DNA of 36,602 nt. It comes from an uncultured beta proteobacterium. GTDB taxonomy: Bacteria; Pseudomonadota; Gammaproteobacteria; Burkholderiales; Burkholderiaceae. Positions 1 to 7,999 of this stretch are shown piece after piece. The stretch lies in NCBI GenBank assembly GCA_903918115.1, contig CAIXDG010000126.1, positions 1 to 36,602 on the forward strand, written 5' to 3'. The notes under the pieces are model-generated. The model was not told where the DNA came from, did no database searches, and was given only the letters and a program-made list of their open reading frames with translations. The number at the start of each line of letters is the position of its first letter. Position 1 is the stretch's first letter. The position numbers and the translations under genes are program-made.

Positions 1-147
1 AAAAATATGTATGGTAAACAAGTGCGTGGCGTAGAACGCAGTACCTTTTTATTTGATTCATCCGGCAAACTTTGCAAGGAATGGCGTGGTCTTAAGGTGC
101 CTGGCCATGCAGCTGAAGTTTTACAAACCGCACAGGCCATTCAATAA
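1..147 (+). CDS. bcp: C-terminal fragment of thioredoxin-dependent peroxiredoxin (Bcp family)
   Basis: Frame 1 reads KNMYGKQVRGVERSTFLFDSSGKLCKEWRGLKVPGHAAEVLQTAQAIQ then stop; matches the Bcp/PrxQ C-terminus. Truncated by the window start. Confidence 0.85.
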   Translation, partial: KNMYGKQVRGVERSTFLFDSSGKLCKEWRGLKVPGHAAEVLQTAQAIQ

Positions 148-191
148 AATCGGTAATTTAGCCCTTGCATTGCAGTTAATTTAAGGTAAAG

Positions 192-340
192 TAAAGGCAT
201 ATGCACCGGAAACGATGGTATGGCTTGATCTTGCAACTTGGCGAAACTCAGCTAAGTCTGCTCAAGCTCCCCCGAATTTTTGCCCACTATTTTCGTTTTT
301 CTCTCGACCGCCAACGCGCTTTGCTAGGCGGTTTTTTCTT
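192..340 (+). ncRNA. Candidate stand-alone small RNA or long leader between bcp and phoH
   Basis: About 200 nt intergenic; weak promoter-like elements near 165-197; GCTTGA(223-228)/TCAAGC(262-267) pairing; C-rich CTCCCCC segment; ends in a terminator-like hairpin and T-tract before the phoH RBS. Confidence 0.35.
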
Positions 341-341
341 T
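307..341 (+). terminator. Rho-independent terminator-like hairpin upstream of phoH
   Basis: ACCGCC (307-312) and GGCGGT (327-332) perfect inverted repeat followed by TTTTTCTTTT; separate AGGAG RBS at 343-347. Confidence 0.6.
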
Positions 342-353
342 TAGGAGCCTTGC

Positions 354-2027
354 ATGCCTTTGCCCCCACTACCGACTCAAATTGCCGATCAAGTCAAATT
401 GAACCGTAAGGAAACCCCAGATTTAAAACAAAGGCCTGTCCCCGTCGTTCGTAATCCTGTTGAAACTCTCTTAGATAACAACGTTGATCTGGAAACGCTA
501 GCTTCAGCTGAATGGGCCAATAGTGCCCAAGTCGATTTATCTGCCGCAGAATTAGCACTTGAAAAAATTAAAGGCGATCATCGGCTGAAGCAAGCTGAAA
601 ATAAAAATTCAAAACGTATTATTCGTAGTGGGCCACCGACGTTATTTGTGCTTGATACCAATGTGCTAATGCATGACCCAGCATCGCTCTTCCGTTTTGA
701 TGAGCATGATTTATATTTACCAATGACGACTTTAGAAGAGCTCGATAACCATAAAAAGGGGATGAGCGAAGTCGCGCGTAATGCCCGTATGGTCAGTCGT
801 TCGCTTGATCAACTCATCGCAGGTACTACTGGCACCCTGGAGGAGGGAATCCCGCTGAATAAGCTGGGACACTCGGATGTTTCAGGCCGGCTGTTTTTTC
901 AAACCCAATTATTTACCCATGTACTCCCAGAGGGACTGCCCGAAGGTAAAGGAGATAATTTAATTCTGGGGGTCGTTCGCGAACTCAAGCAAACAAAACC
1001 TGAACAAGAGGTGGTCTTGGTATCGAAAGATATCAATATGCGTATTAAGGCACGCGCTCTAGGTTTGCCAGCTGAAGATTACTTTAATGATCAAGTCTTA
1101 GAAGATCGAGACTTAATGTATACAGGCGTCATGCATTTGCCGCCTGATTTTTGGCCCAAACATGGCAAAGCTATGGAAAGCTGGTCTGACGTCAAGTCTG
1201 GCTCAATGTTTTATCGGGTGACTGGCCCACTGGTTCCAAGTATGTTGGTTAATCAATTTGTCTATCAAGAAAACCCCGATGGCTCTACACCCTTTTATGC
1301 CCAAGTAAGAGAAATTAATGGCAAGACTGCGCTTTTACAAACGCTGCGCGATTTCTCCCATCAAAAAAATAATGTCTGGAGTGTCACCGCGCGTAATCGT
1401 GAACAAAACTTTGCCATGAACTTGCTGATGAATCCCGATGTTGATTTTGTTACCTTACTCGGCCAAGCGGGTACAGGAAAAACCCTTCTAGCCTTAGCGG
1501 CTGGTCTTGAACAAGTTCTCGATAGTAAGCGGTATAACGAAATTATCATTACCCGCGCCACCGTGCCAGTGGGTGAAGATATCGGATTTCTACCCGGTAC
1601 TGAAGAAGAAAAAATGCAGCCTTGGATGGGTGCCTTTGATGATAATTTGGAAGTACTCCACCGCAATGAAGATAATTCAGGAGAATGGGGTCGCGCCGCC
1701 ACCCAAGAACTGATTCGTTCGCGCATTAAAGTTAAAAGTATGAACTTCATGCGGGGTCGTACCTTTGTAAGTAAGTTTGTCATTATTGATGAGGCGCAAA
1801 ACTTGACGCCCAAGCAAATGAAAACCTTGGTAACACGAGCTGGTCCTGGGACAAAAATTATTTGCTTAGGCAACATTGCGCAAATCGATACGCCCTATTT
1901 AACCGAAGGTTCATCTGGCCTGACCTATGTTGTTGACCGTTTCAAAGGTTGGCGTCATAGTGGTCATGTGACTTTAGCTCGTGGCGAGCGCTCGCGCCTT
2001 GCCGATCATGCTGCAGAAGCCTTATAA
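354..2027 (+). CDS. PhoH family ATPase with N-terminal PIN domain
   Basis: PIN-like segment FVLDTNVLMHDP, Walker A LLGQAGTGKTLLA, Walker B FVIIDEAQN; AGGAG RBS upstream. Confidence 0.93.
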   Translation: MPLPPLPTQIADQVKLNRKETPDLKQRPVPVVRNPVETLLDNNVDLETLASAEWANSAQVDLSAAELALEKIKGDHRLKQAENKNSKRIIRSGPPTLFVLDTNVLMHDPASLFRFDEHDLYLPMTTLEELDNHKKGMSEVARNARMVSRSLDQLIAGTTGTLEEGIPLNKLGHSDVSGRLFFQTQLFTHVLPEGLPEGKGDNLILGVVRELKQTKPEQEVVLVSKDINMRIKARALGLPAEDYFNDQVLEDRDLMYTGVMHLPPDFWPKHGKAMESWSDVKSGSMFYRVTGPLVPSMLVNQFVYQENPDGSTPFYAQVREINGKTALLQTLRDFSHQKNNVWSVTARNREQNFAMNLLMNPDVDFVTLLGQAGTGKTLLALAAGLEQVLDSKRYNEIIITRATVPVGEDIGFLPGTEEEKMQPWMGAFDDNLEVLHRNEDNSGEWGRAATQELIRSRIKVKSMNFMRGRTFVSKFVIIDEAQNLTPKQMKTLVTRAGPGTKIICLGNIAQIDTPYLTEGSSGLTYVVDRFKGWRHSGHVTLARGERSRLADHAAEAL

Positions 2028-2541
2028 CTATCGCTTACGCCTACTGATTGGTCTTGCTGTTTTTGGTCTAACGGCCTGCGGCATGTTTGGGGGACGCTCC
2101 AACCAACCAGCGTCATTTTCTTCGGCACGGGTTAGTCAGTTTAAGGAAGATACCAGTGTAGGCGCGGAGGATATTTCGATTGCAGCAGTTGGCTTAGTCG
2201 ATGTGCCCTATCGCTTTGGAGGCAATACTCCAAATGGTGGCTTTGACTGCAGCGGCTTAATTGTTTATGTTTATAACAAAGCGGTTTCGATACGGCTGCC
2301 GCGCACGATTGAAGAAATGAGTAAAAAAGGGAGCGGTATTGGTCAACAAGCACCAGCGCCAGGCGATCTCATCTTTTTTAATACCACGGGGGAAAAGTAT
2401 TCGCATGCTGGTATTTATGTGGGTCAAGGTCGCTTTGTCCATGCGCCTAGCGCTGGAGGCACAGTTCGCCTAGACCGCATTGATACCCCGTATTGGGCTG
2501 CACGCTTTACTGAAGCTCGGCGCATCGTACCCAATAACTAA
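2008..2541 (+). CDS. NlpC/P60 family lipoprotein (putative peptidoglycan endopeptidase)
   Basis: Lipobox LTAC near the N-terminus; GGFDCSGLIVYVY, SHAGIYVG and FVHAPSAGG NlpC/P60 motifs. Track start 1981 (GTG) lies inside phoH; ATG at 2008 gives a normal signal peptide. Confidence 0.88.
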   Translation: MLQKPYNYRLRLLIGLAVFGLTACGMFGGRSNQPASFSSARVSQFKEDTSVGAEDISIAAVGLVDVPYRFGGNTPNGGFDCSGLIVYVYNKAVSIRLPRTIEEMSKKGSGIGQQAPAPGDLIFFNTTGEKYSHAGIYVGQGRFVHAPSAGGTVRLDRIDTPYWAARFTEARRIVPNN

Positions 2542-2550
2542 GCTTGGTAA

Positions 2551-4029
2551 TTAAAAGGGTTCGTACCCAGTAAAGCCGCCACTTGAACCATTGGGGCTGC
2601 TTGATGAAAAGCCGGACGCTCCTAATGCCAGATTATCAAATTTCGTATAAGGTCCTTGCCAGCTGAGACGGATAGTCCCAATCGGTCCATTCCGTTGCTT
2701 GCCAATAATAATTTCCGCTACGCCTTTATCAGTAGTGGTATCGGGGTGATAAACCTCATCGCGATAAATAAACATAATTAGGTCGGCATCTTGCTCAATC
2801 GCGCCCGATTCACGTAAATCAGACATAATTGGACGCTTATTGGGGCGTTGTTCTAAGCCGCGATTTAATTGTGACAATGCCAACACAGGGCATTGCAATT
2901 CTTTTGCGAGCGACTTTAAAGAACGGGAAATTTCTGAAATCTCAGTAGCGCGATTTTCAGAACTCGACCCACCACTTCCGCTCATTAATTGTAAATAATC
3001 GACGATTACTAAGCCGAGCGTACCGCCAAAATTACGGGCAATCCGGCGCGCTCTAGCACGTAACTCAAGACTTGATAAAGCACCAGATTCGTCAATTAAA
3101 ATCTGCGTATTACTTAAACGCGCAATCGCATCAGTAACGCGTGGCCACTCATCATCTTGTAATTTCCCAGTGCGCATGCGCGATTGATCTACGCGTCCTA
3201 CTGAGCCCAAAAGACGTGAAGCTAATTGCGTACCCGACATTTCCATTGAGAACACTACTACTGGCAAACCTTCTACCAAAGCGACATTTTCAGCAATATT
3301 TAGGGCTAACGCAGTTTTGCCCATCGACGGTCTACCGGCAACAATGACTAAGTCACCTTTTTGCAAACCACTTGTTTGCTTATCTAGATCAATAAACCCA
3401 GTAGCAATCCCCGTAATGTCGCTGCCACCTTGCCGGTTATATAGTTCATCGATTCGAGACACCACTTCTTGTAAGAGTGGCTCAATTTCTAGGTAATCAC
3501 CTTTACGGCTACCTTCTTCACCAATTTGCAGGATGCGTGATTCAGCCTCATCTAATAAAGTTCGCACTGAACGCCCTTCGGGCACAAAGGCGGAATTCAC
3601 AATACTGTCAGAAACGGCAATCAGTCGGCGCAAAATACTGCGGTCGCGGACAATTTCGGCATAGCCTTTAATATTCGCAGCGCTGGGAGTATTTTGAGCC
3701 AATGAATTTAGGTAGTCGATGCCGACTAATTCGCCGCCCTGCTCGGACTTAATTGCCTCATGAACTGTAATGACGTCAGCAGGGTGGTTGTCGCCAATTA
3801 AGTTTTGGACAACACGAAAAATTAAGGCATGTTCTGGGCGATAAAAATCGACTTCGGTGAGGATGCCGCCGAGGCGATCCCAAGCTGAATTATCTAGGAG
3901 TAAGCCCCCCAGTAGCGACTGTTCTGCCTCTACCGAATGGGGGGGTACTTTTAACGCTTGCAGTACTGCATCCCCTGAACCCGCCATATTAGGATTAAGC
4001 GTAATGGAACGGGAACGAGATTCAGCCAT
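2551..4029 (-). CDS. dnaB: Replicative DNA helicase DnaB
   Basis: PHSVEAEQSLLGGLLLD, VIVAGRPSMGKTALALNIA, VIVDYLQLM, DLRESGAIEQDADLIMFIYRDEVY motifs. Confidence 0.97.
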   Translation of the reverse strand: MAESRSRSITLNPNMAGSGDAVLQALKVPPHSVEAEQSLLGGLLLDNSAWDRLGGILTEVDFYRPEHALIFRVVQNLIGDNHPADVITVHEAIKSEQGGELVGIDYLNSLAQNTPSAANIKGYAEIVRDRSILRRLIAVSDSIVNSAFVPEGRSVRTLLDEAESRILQIGEEGSRKGDYLEIEPLLQEVVSRIDELYNRQGGSDITGIATGFIDLDKQTSGLQKGDLVIVAGRPSMGKTALALNIAENVALVEGLPVVVFSMEMSGTQLASRLLGSVGRVDQSRMRTGKLQDDEWPRVTDAIARLSNTQILIDESGALSSLELRARARRIARNFGGTLGLVIVDYLQLMSGSGGSSSENRATEISEISRSLKSLAKELQCPVLALSQLNRGLEQRPNKRPIMSDLRESGAIEQDADLIMFIYRDEVYHPDTTTDKGVAEIIIGKQRNGPIGTIRLSWQGPYTKFDNLALGASGFSSSSPNGSSGGFTGYEPF

Positions 4030-4038
4030 AAGGCTATA

Positions 4039-4491
4039 TTAAGCCTGTTCGCCAATCACACGAATCACGATGTTTGAAATCACATCGGTATGAACAGCCA
4101 CCGCTACAGGATGGTCACCCACAATTTTCAAAGGTCCAGTTGGCATACGTACAAACGATTTTTCAATCTCAAAGCCTTTGGCTTTTAAGCCATCAGCAAT
4201 ATCGTGGTTCGTTACCGAGCCAAACAAGCGGCCATCGACTCCAGCCTTTTGATTGATTTCCAGAACTAGGCCGTCGAGTTTTTGGCCAACGATTTGCGCA
4301 GCAGCTAGTTTTTCAGCAGCTAACTTCTCAAGCTCGGCACGACGCGTAGCAAAATCGGCAATCGCTGACTCAGTGGCACGACGCGCTTTACGCTGCGGAA
4401 TAAGGAAATTGCGTGCATAGCCATCTTTAACTCGCACGACATCACCAAGGTTGCCCAAATTAGTGACTTTTTCTAAGAGAATGATTTGCAT
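4039..4491 (-). CDS. rplI: 50S ribosomal protein L9
   Basis: [33 protein letters not shown]9 signature. Confidence 0.98.
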   Translation of the reverse strand: MQIILLEKVTNLGNLGDVVRVKDGYARNFLIPQRKARRATESAIADFATRRAELEKLAAEKLAAAQIVGQKLDGLVLEINQKAGVDGRLFGSVTNHDIADGLKAKGFEIEKSFVRMPTGPLKIVGDHPVAVAVHTDVISNIVIRVIGEQA

Positions 4492-4504
4492 TTAGGGCTC
4501 CCAA

Positions 4505-4777
4505 TTATTTCTTGTGTTGATCTGAATATGGCAACAAAGCCAGGAAACGGGCGCGCTTAATTGCAGTATCTAATTGACGCTGAAATTTTGCTTTCGTGCC
4601 AGTTAAACGGGCAGGAGTAATTTTTGCATTCTCACCAATAAAATCTTTGAGGGTGTCGATATCTTTGTAATCAATTTGCTCGACGCCACCAACAGTAAAG
4701 CGGCAATACCGTTTCCGCTTGAACAATGGGTTCTGTGCGGGCTTCTTTTTGAAATCGGGTTTCTTTCCAAACGCCAT
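4505..4777 (-). CDS. rpsR: 30S ribosomal protein S18
   Basis: [60 protein letters not shown]. Confidence 0.98.
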   Translation of the reverse strand: MAFGKKPDFKKKPAQNPLFKRKRYCRFTVGGVEQIDYKDIDTLKDFIGENAKITPARLTGTKAKFQRQLDTAIKRARFLALLPYSDQHKK

Positions 4778-4790
4778 AATGATTTCCTCT

Positions 4791-5084
4791 TTAATCTTTC
4801 AATTGAATATGGGTAATATGAAATACAAGACGCTGATTACGCAGGGTTTTGGGGGCTAAAAATCCTTCAAATACCGCCATGCTTCCTAAATTCATTTGCT
4901 CTAAAGCCCGTTGTATTGGACCAATTGCAATTGCCTCAACGCTCATCTGAATTTGCCTGGGCATATCTACTTCGCTGACCTCGCCAACATAGTGAAGTTG
5001 GCAATGCATGACGGGTAGACCTGCTGGTGTAAATCGAATCGCGTCTTTGGATACCAAGGAAGCAGTTAGGGTGAAGTGATTCAA
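4791..5084 (-). CDS. priB: Primosomal replication protein N (PriB)
   Basis: Small OB-fold/SSB-like protein between rpsF and rpsR, the canonical priB position; [32 protein letters not shown]. Confidence 0.92.
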   Translation of the reverse strand: MNHFTLTASLVSKDAIRFTPAGLPVMHCQLHYVGEVSEVDMPRQIQMSVEAIAIGPIQRALEQMNLGSMAVFEGFLAPKTLRNQRLVFHITHIQLKD

Positions 5085-5134
5085 CGCCGTTCCGCAACTT
5101 GCTTACGCTCTATCGCCTCCGCATTTCGCTTAAA

Positions 5135-5518
5135 TTAATGATCTAATTCCGCCGCAACAGGTGCGTCGGTTTGAGCTTGCTTACGCGCATCTTCACGTTG
5201 CACTTCTTTCATCATGATCGAAGGCTCTACTTCGGCCTTGGTCGCTTTGATGATGAGGTGACGCAAAACAGCATCGTTAAATTTGAATGCATGCTCAAGT
5301 TCTTCCAACGTTTTCTGGTCGCACTCAATATTCATACAAACATAATGGGCTTTGGCAAGCTTGTCGATCATGTAAGCCATCTGGCGACGGCCCCAATCTT
5401 CGATGCGATGAACTTTTCCGCCTGCTGTAGCTAACACAGCTTTATAACGTTCAATCATCGCGGGCACTTGCTCGCTTTGGTCCGGATGGACGATAAAGAC
5501 TATTTCATAATGACGCAT
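5135..5518 (-). CDS. rpsF: 30S ribosomal protein S6
   Basis: [26 protein letters not shown]6 signature; SD AAGGAGT (minus strand, 5524-5530). Confidence 0.98.
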   Translation of the reverse strand: MRHYEIVFIVHPDQSEQVPAMIERYKAVLATAGGKVHRIEDWGRRQMAYMIDKLAKAHYVCMNIECDQKTLEELEHAFKFNDAVLRHLIIKATKAEVEPSIMMKEVQREDARKQAQTDAPVAAELDH

Positions 5519-5541
5519 CTAACACTCCTTCTGGATAAAGT

Positions 5542-5588
5542 CATCTGGGCGTCTTGCTAACTTCAGATGGTATTGAAGTCGGCAGCCA
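5542..5588 (-). promoter_or_regulatory. Putative S6:S18 autoregulatory leader motif (CCG-bulge hairpin) upstream of rpsF
   Basis: Minus strand: GCUG-[CCG]-ACUUCA-AUACCAUC-UGAAGU-UAGC; 6-bp perfect apical stem, bulged CCG (5582-5580), 4-bp lower stem; loop CAUC can pair with downstream GAUG (5545-5542). Confidence 0.72.
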
Positions 5589-5673
5589 GTATGACAAGGG
5601 TGGAAACAAATTGTAGGTAAAACCGCAGTAAAAAACTGCTATGGGTACTTATCAAACTGCAGATAAGAGCGCT

Positions 5674-5690
5674 ATTCTAGCAAAAAACCC
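5674..5690 (-). promoter_or_regulatory. Putative sigma70 extended -10 promoter for the rpsF operon
   Basis: Minus strand GTTTTTTGCTAGAATAGC: extended -10 TGCTAGAAT (TAGAAT at 5679-5674). Confidence 0.45.
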
Positions 5691-5814
5691 TACTTCACGC
5701 TCAAATTCAGCAGCCTCCAGACTCAAAAATCCACTTTAGCAGGGGTTTCAGGCTGAAAATGAGGGGTTGGGCAGAGTATCTGTCGTTTTAAGCGCCTTTA
5801 ACTCACAAAAGTTC

Positions 5815-5842
5815 TTGATCTATCAAAACTACTGTATACAAT
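5815..5842 (+). promoter_or_regulatory. Putative lexA promoter
   Basis: TTGATC (5815-5820), 16-nt spacer, TACAAT (5837-5842); predicted start lies at about the A of the ATG. Confidence 0.5.
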
Positions 5843-5849
5843 ATCAGTA
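5830..5849 (+). promoter_or_regulatory. LexA-binding SOS box (autoregulatory)
   Basis: TACTGTATACAATATCAGTA, 15/20 match to TACTGTATATATATACAGTA; CTGT-N8-TCAG, one mismatch from CTGT-N8-ACAG; overlaps the -10 and start codon of lexA. Confidence 0.75.
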
Positions 5850-6553
5850 TGGACATAAATACAGTCGAATTCATCGATTTACCCAAATTGACCCCCCGCC
5901 AGGGTGAAATTTTGGCCCTCATCTCCCAATCGATCGAGGAGAGTGGTTTACCGCCCACCCGGGCTGAAATCGCTACCCGACTGGGCTTTGCCTCGGCCAA
6001 TGCCGCTGAAGAGCATCTCCGCGCCCTGGCTCGCAAGGGTTATGTTGAGCTAAGCCCTGGTACCTCTCGCGGCATTCGCATTCCCCCCAAACATACTCAA
6101 AGTCGTGCTCAGAATGCTTATCAAATGGCCCTGCCCTCAGGCGCTTTACAGCAATTAACGCTACCACTCATTGGGCGAGTAGCTGCAGGCTCGCCCATCA
6201 TGGCAATAGAGCATATTGAAAAACATGTGCCCATTGACCCGGGCTTATTTAGTAAAGGTGCCGATTATTTATTAAAAGTAAAAGGTATGAGCATGCGCGA
6301 TGCAGGTATTTTTGATGGTGATTATTTGGCCGTGAAAAAAACCAGCGAAGTACGCAACGGCGATATTGTCGTAGCTCGGCTAGATGATGAGGTTACTGTT
6401 AAACGTTGGCATCAAAAAAAGACTGCGCAAGGTTTCGTGATTGAATTACAAGCAGAGAATCCAGACTTTAAAAACATCTTGGTCGATGCACGCCAGCCTA
6501 ACTTTGCCGTCGAAGGTCAAGCAGTTGGCCTAATTCGCTCGCAAGGTTTGTAA
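5849..6553 (+). CDS. lexA: LexA repressor
   Basis: [42 protein letters not shown] cleavage region; [22 protein letters not shown] catalytic region. Confidence 0.97.
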   Translation: MDINTVEFIDLPKLTPRQGEILALISQSIEESGLPPTRAEIATRLGFASANAAEEHLRALARKGYVELSPGTSRGIRIPPKHTQSRAQNAYQMALPSGALQQLTLPLIGRVAAGSPIMAIEHIEKHVPIDPGLFSKGADYLLKVKGMSMRDAGIFDGDYLAVKKTSEVRNGDIVVARLDDEVTVKRWHQKKTAQGFVIELQAENPDFKNILVDARQPNFAVEGQAVGLIRSQGL

Positions 6554-6576
6554 GCCGAAGTTAGTCGAAGTCAGTT

Positions 6577-7041
6577 TTACTTCTTGGTCGGCGAAACGAC
6601 ATTCGCATTTTTTGGCGATGAAGTGAGGATGATCTGTGATTTTGGTCCCACCATCGAGCCATCAGCAACTTCCACCATCACCGTACGGTCTCCCTTAGTA
6701 AAAACCAAAATGCTCCATTTCGCTTTTACCGCACTGACGGTAGTCCAGCCTGCTTTAGGAAATTCAGACTGAAAGAATGCATAGATATCGGTTGGGGTTT
6801 GCAGACCGCTTAAGACTACGCGCCCTACCCAACCATCGCCTCTACCAATAATCAGCGATTCAGCACCAATAATACGAGCGCCAACGGGCAATGGTAAGCC
6901 GCCTAATAATTCCGCTTGGGTTTGATTGATTTCGTCAGGGGTACCAGTGGCCATGTCACCCGAACCCGAACTTGCGCAGGCTATTAAAAAGCAGGGGAAC
7001 AAACAACTCAACAGGATCTTGCGCATCACCATGACTTTCAT
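6577..7041 (-). CDS. Hypothetical lipoprotein
   Basis: Signal peptide with lipobox LIAC|ASSGSG; no recognised catalytic motif. Start could be one of three closely spaced ATGs. Confidence 0.75.
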   Translation of the reverse strand: MKVMVMRKILLSCLFPCFLIACASSGSGDMATGTPDEINQTQAELLGGLPLPVGARIIGAESLIIGRGDGWVGRVVLSGLQTPTDIYAFFQSEFPKAGWTTVSAVKAKWSILVFTKGDRTVMVEVADGSMVGPKSQIILTSSPKNANVVSPTKK

Positions 7042-7048
7042 TGAAATA

Positions 7049-7068
7049 GAAAAAGGGCTAACCCTATT
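7049..7068 (-). terminator. Weak terminator-like hairpin downstream of the tRNA pair
   Basis: Minus strand AGGG-TTAG-CCCT followed by TTTT-C; short stem, with overlapping alternative CCCTA/TAGGG pairing. Confidence 0.35.
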
Positions 7069-7135
7069 TTAGGGGGCATTCGTATTTCGTCAAGCGCCTG
7101 TAAGTAAGCGCGGCTATTGTGCAATAGGTAAAGAC

Positions 7136-7209
7136 TGGAGGTGCGTGAGGGAATCGAACCCCCGTAAGAAGCTTTGCAGGCTCCGGCCTAACCACTCGGC
7201 CAACGCACC
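7136..7209 (-). tRNA. tRNA-Cys (GCA)
   Basis: Minus strand GGTGCGTTGGCCGAGTGGTTAGGCCGGAGCCTGCAAAGCTTCTTACGGGGGTTCGATTCCCTCACGCACCTCCA; cloverleaf with encoded CCA. Confidence 0.95.
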
Positions 7210-7226
7210 AAATTCTCGAATCGAAA

Positions 7227-7252
7227 ATGGGAAGCTTTTTAGGGCTTCCCAT
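7227..7252. repeat. Perfect 9-bp inverted repeat between two tRNA genes
   Basis: ATGGGAAGC (7227-7235), 8-nt loop, GCTTCCCAT (7244-7252). Confidence 0.85.
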
Positions 7253-7258
7253 CGAACT

Positions 7259-7334
7259 TGGAGCGGGAAACGAGGCTCGAACTCGCGACCTCAACCTTGG
7301 CAAGGTTGCGCTCTACCAACTGAGCTATTCCCGC
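7259..7334 (-). tRNA. tRNA-Gly (GCC)
   Basis: Minus strand GCGGGAATAGCTCAGTTGGTAGAGCGCAACCTTGCCAAGGTTGAGGTCGCGAGTTCGAGCCTCGTTTCCCGCTCCA. Confidence 0.97.
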
Positions 7335-7378
7335 GTAATAGGGCGTTAGTTTAGCAAATAATCCCTTAGCCTGCCTCT

Positions 7379-7951
7379 TTACTGCTTATCAACCAGTTGG
7401 GGGAAGGCTTTTTGTAAATAATAAAACATCGACCATAGCGTTAATAGGGCAGCGACCCAAATTAACCATGTACCTACCCGGGCACAATTTAGCCAGCCAA
7501 ACAGAGTGTCGTTGAGCAGTAAAAAGGGAATTGCCACAAGCTGCGCACCTGTTTTCAACTTGCCGATGAAATGGACTGCCACGCTCCGTGAAGCCCCGAC
7601 TTGTGCCATCCACTCGCGTAAAGCTGAGATCGTAATTTCGCGCCCAATAATCACCAGTGCGACCCATACTTGCACACGATCCATGTTCAATAAAACTAAC
7701 AGCGCAGCAGCGACAATTAATTTATCTGCTACTGGATCTAGAAAGCCACCAAAAGCCGATTCTTGATCCCAACGACGGGCTAAAAAACCATCTAACCAAT
7801 CGGTTAATGCAGCTAAAACAAAGAGAATCGTGCCGAGTAAATTTTTTTCAAAAGGAGTGAGCCAACTATTGGGTAAATAGAATATTCCAACGATGATTGG
7901 AATTGCTCCTACCCGCAACCAAGTTAACGCAATCGGTAAATTAAAAGGCAT
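7379..7951 (-). CDS. pgsA: CDP-diacylglycerol--glycerol-3-phosphate 3-phosphatidyltransferase
   Basis: MPFNLPIALTWLRVGAIP; CDP-alcohol phosphatidyltransferase motif (D..DG..AR...G...D...D): LTDWLDGFLARRWDQESAFGGFLDPVADK. Confidence 0.95.
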   Translation of the reverse strand: MPFNLPIALTWLRVGAIPIIVGIFYLPNSWLTPFEKNLLGTILFVLAALTDWLDGFLARRWDQESAFGGFLDPVADKLIVAAALLVLLNMDRVQVWVALVIIGREITISALREWMAQVGASRSVAVHFIGKLKTGAQLVAIPFLLLNDTLFGWLNCARVGTWLIWVAALLTLWSMFYYLQKAFPQLVDKQ

Positions 7952-7999
7952 CTTGCAAGCATAAACTAAACCTTGTCGGCAGTTAGAAATACCTTCGGG

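Noticed and set aside
215-409. 64-aa ORF between bcp and phoH
   Set aside because: Runs through the terminator-like hairpin and into the phoH frame; no SD and no protein-like composition. The region is better explained as non-coding.
1361-1876. 171-aa minus-strand ORF opposite phoH
   Set aside because: Antisense shadow of a strongly conserved coding frame; no recognisable domain or RBS.
7064-7354. ORFs 7064..7303 (-) and 7145..7354 (+)
   Set aside because: Both span the tRNA-Cys and tRNA-Gly genes and are translation artefacts.
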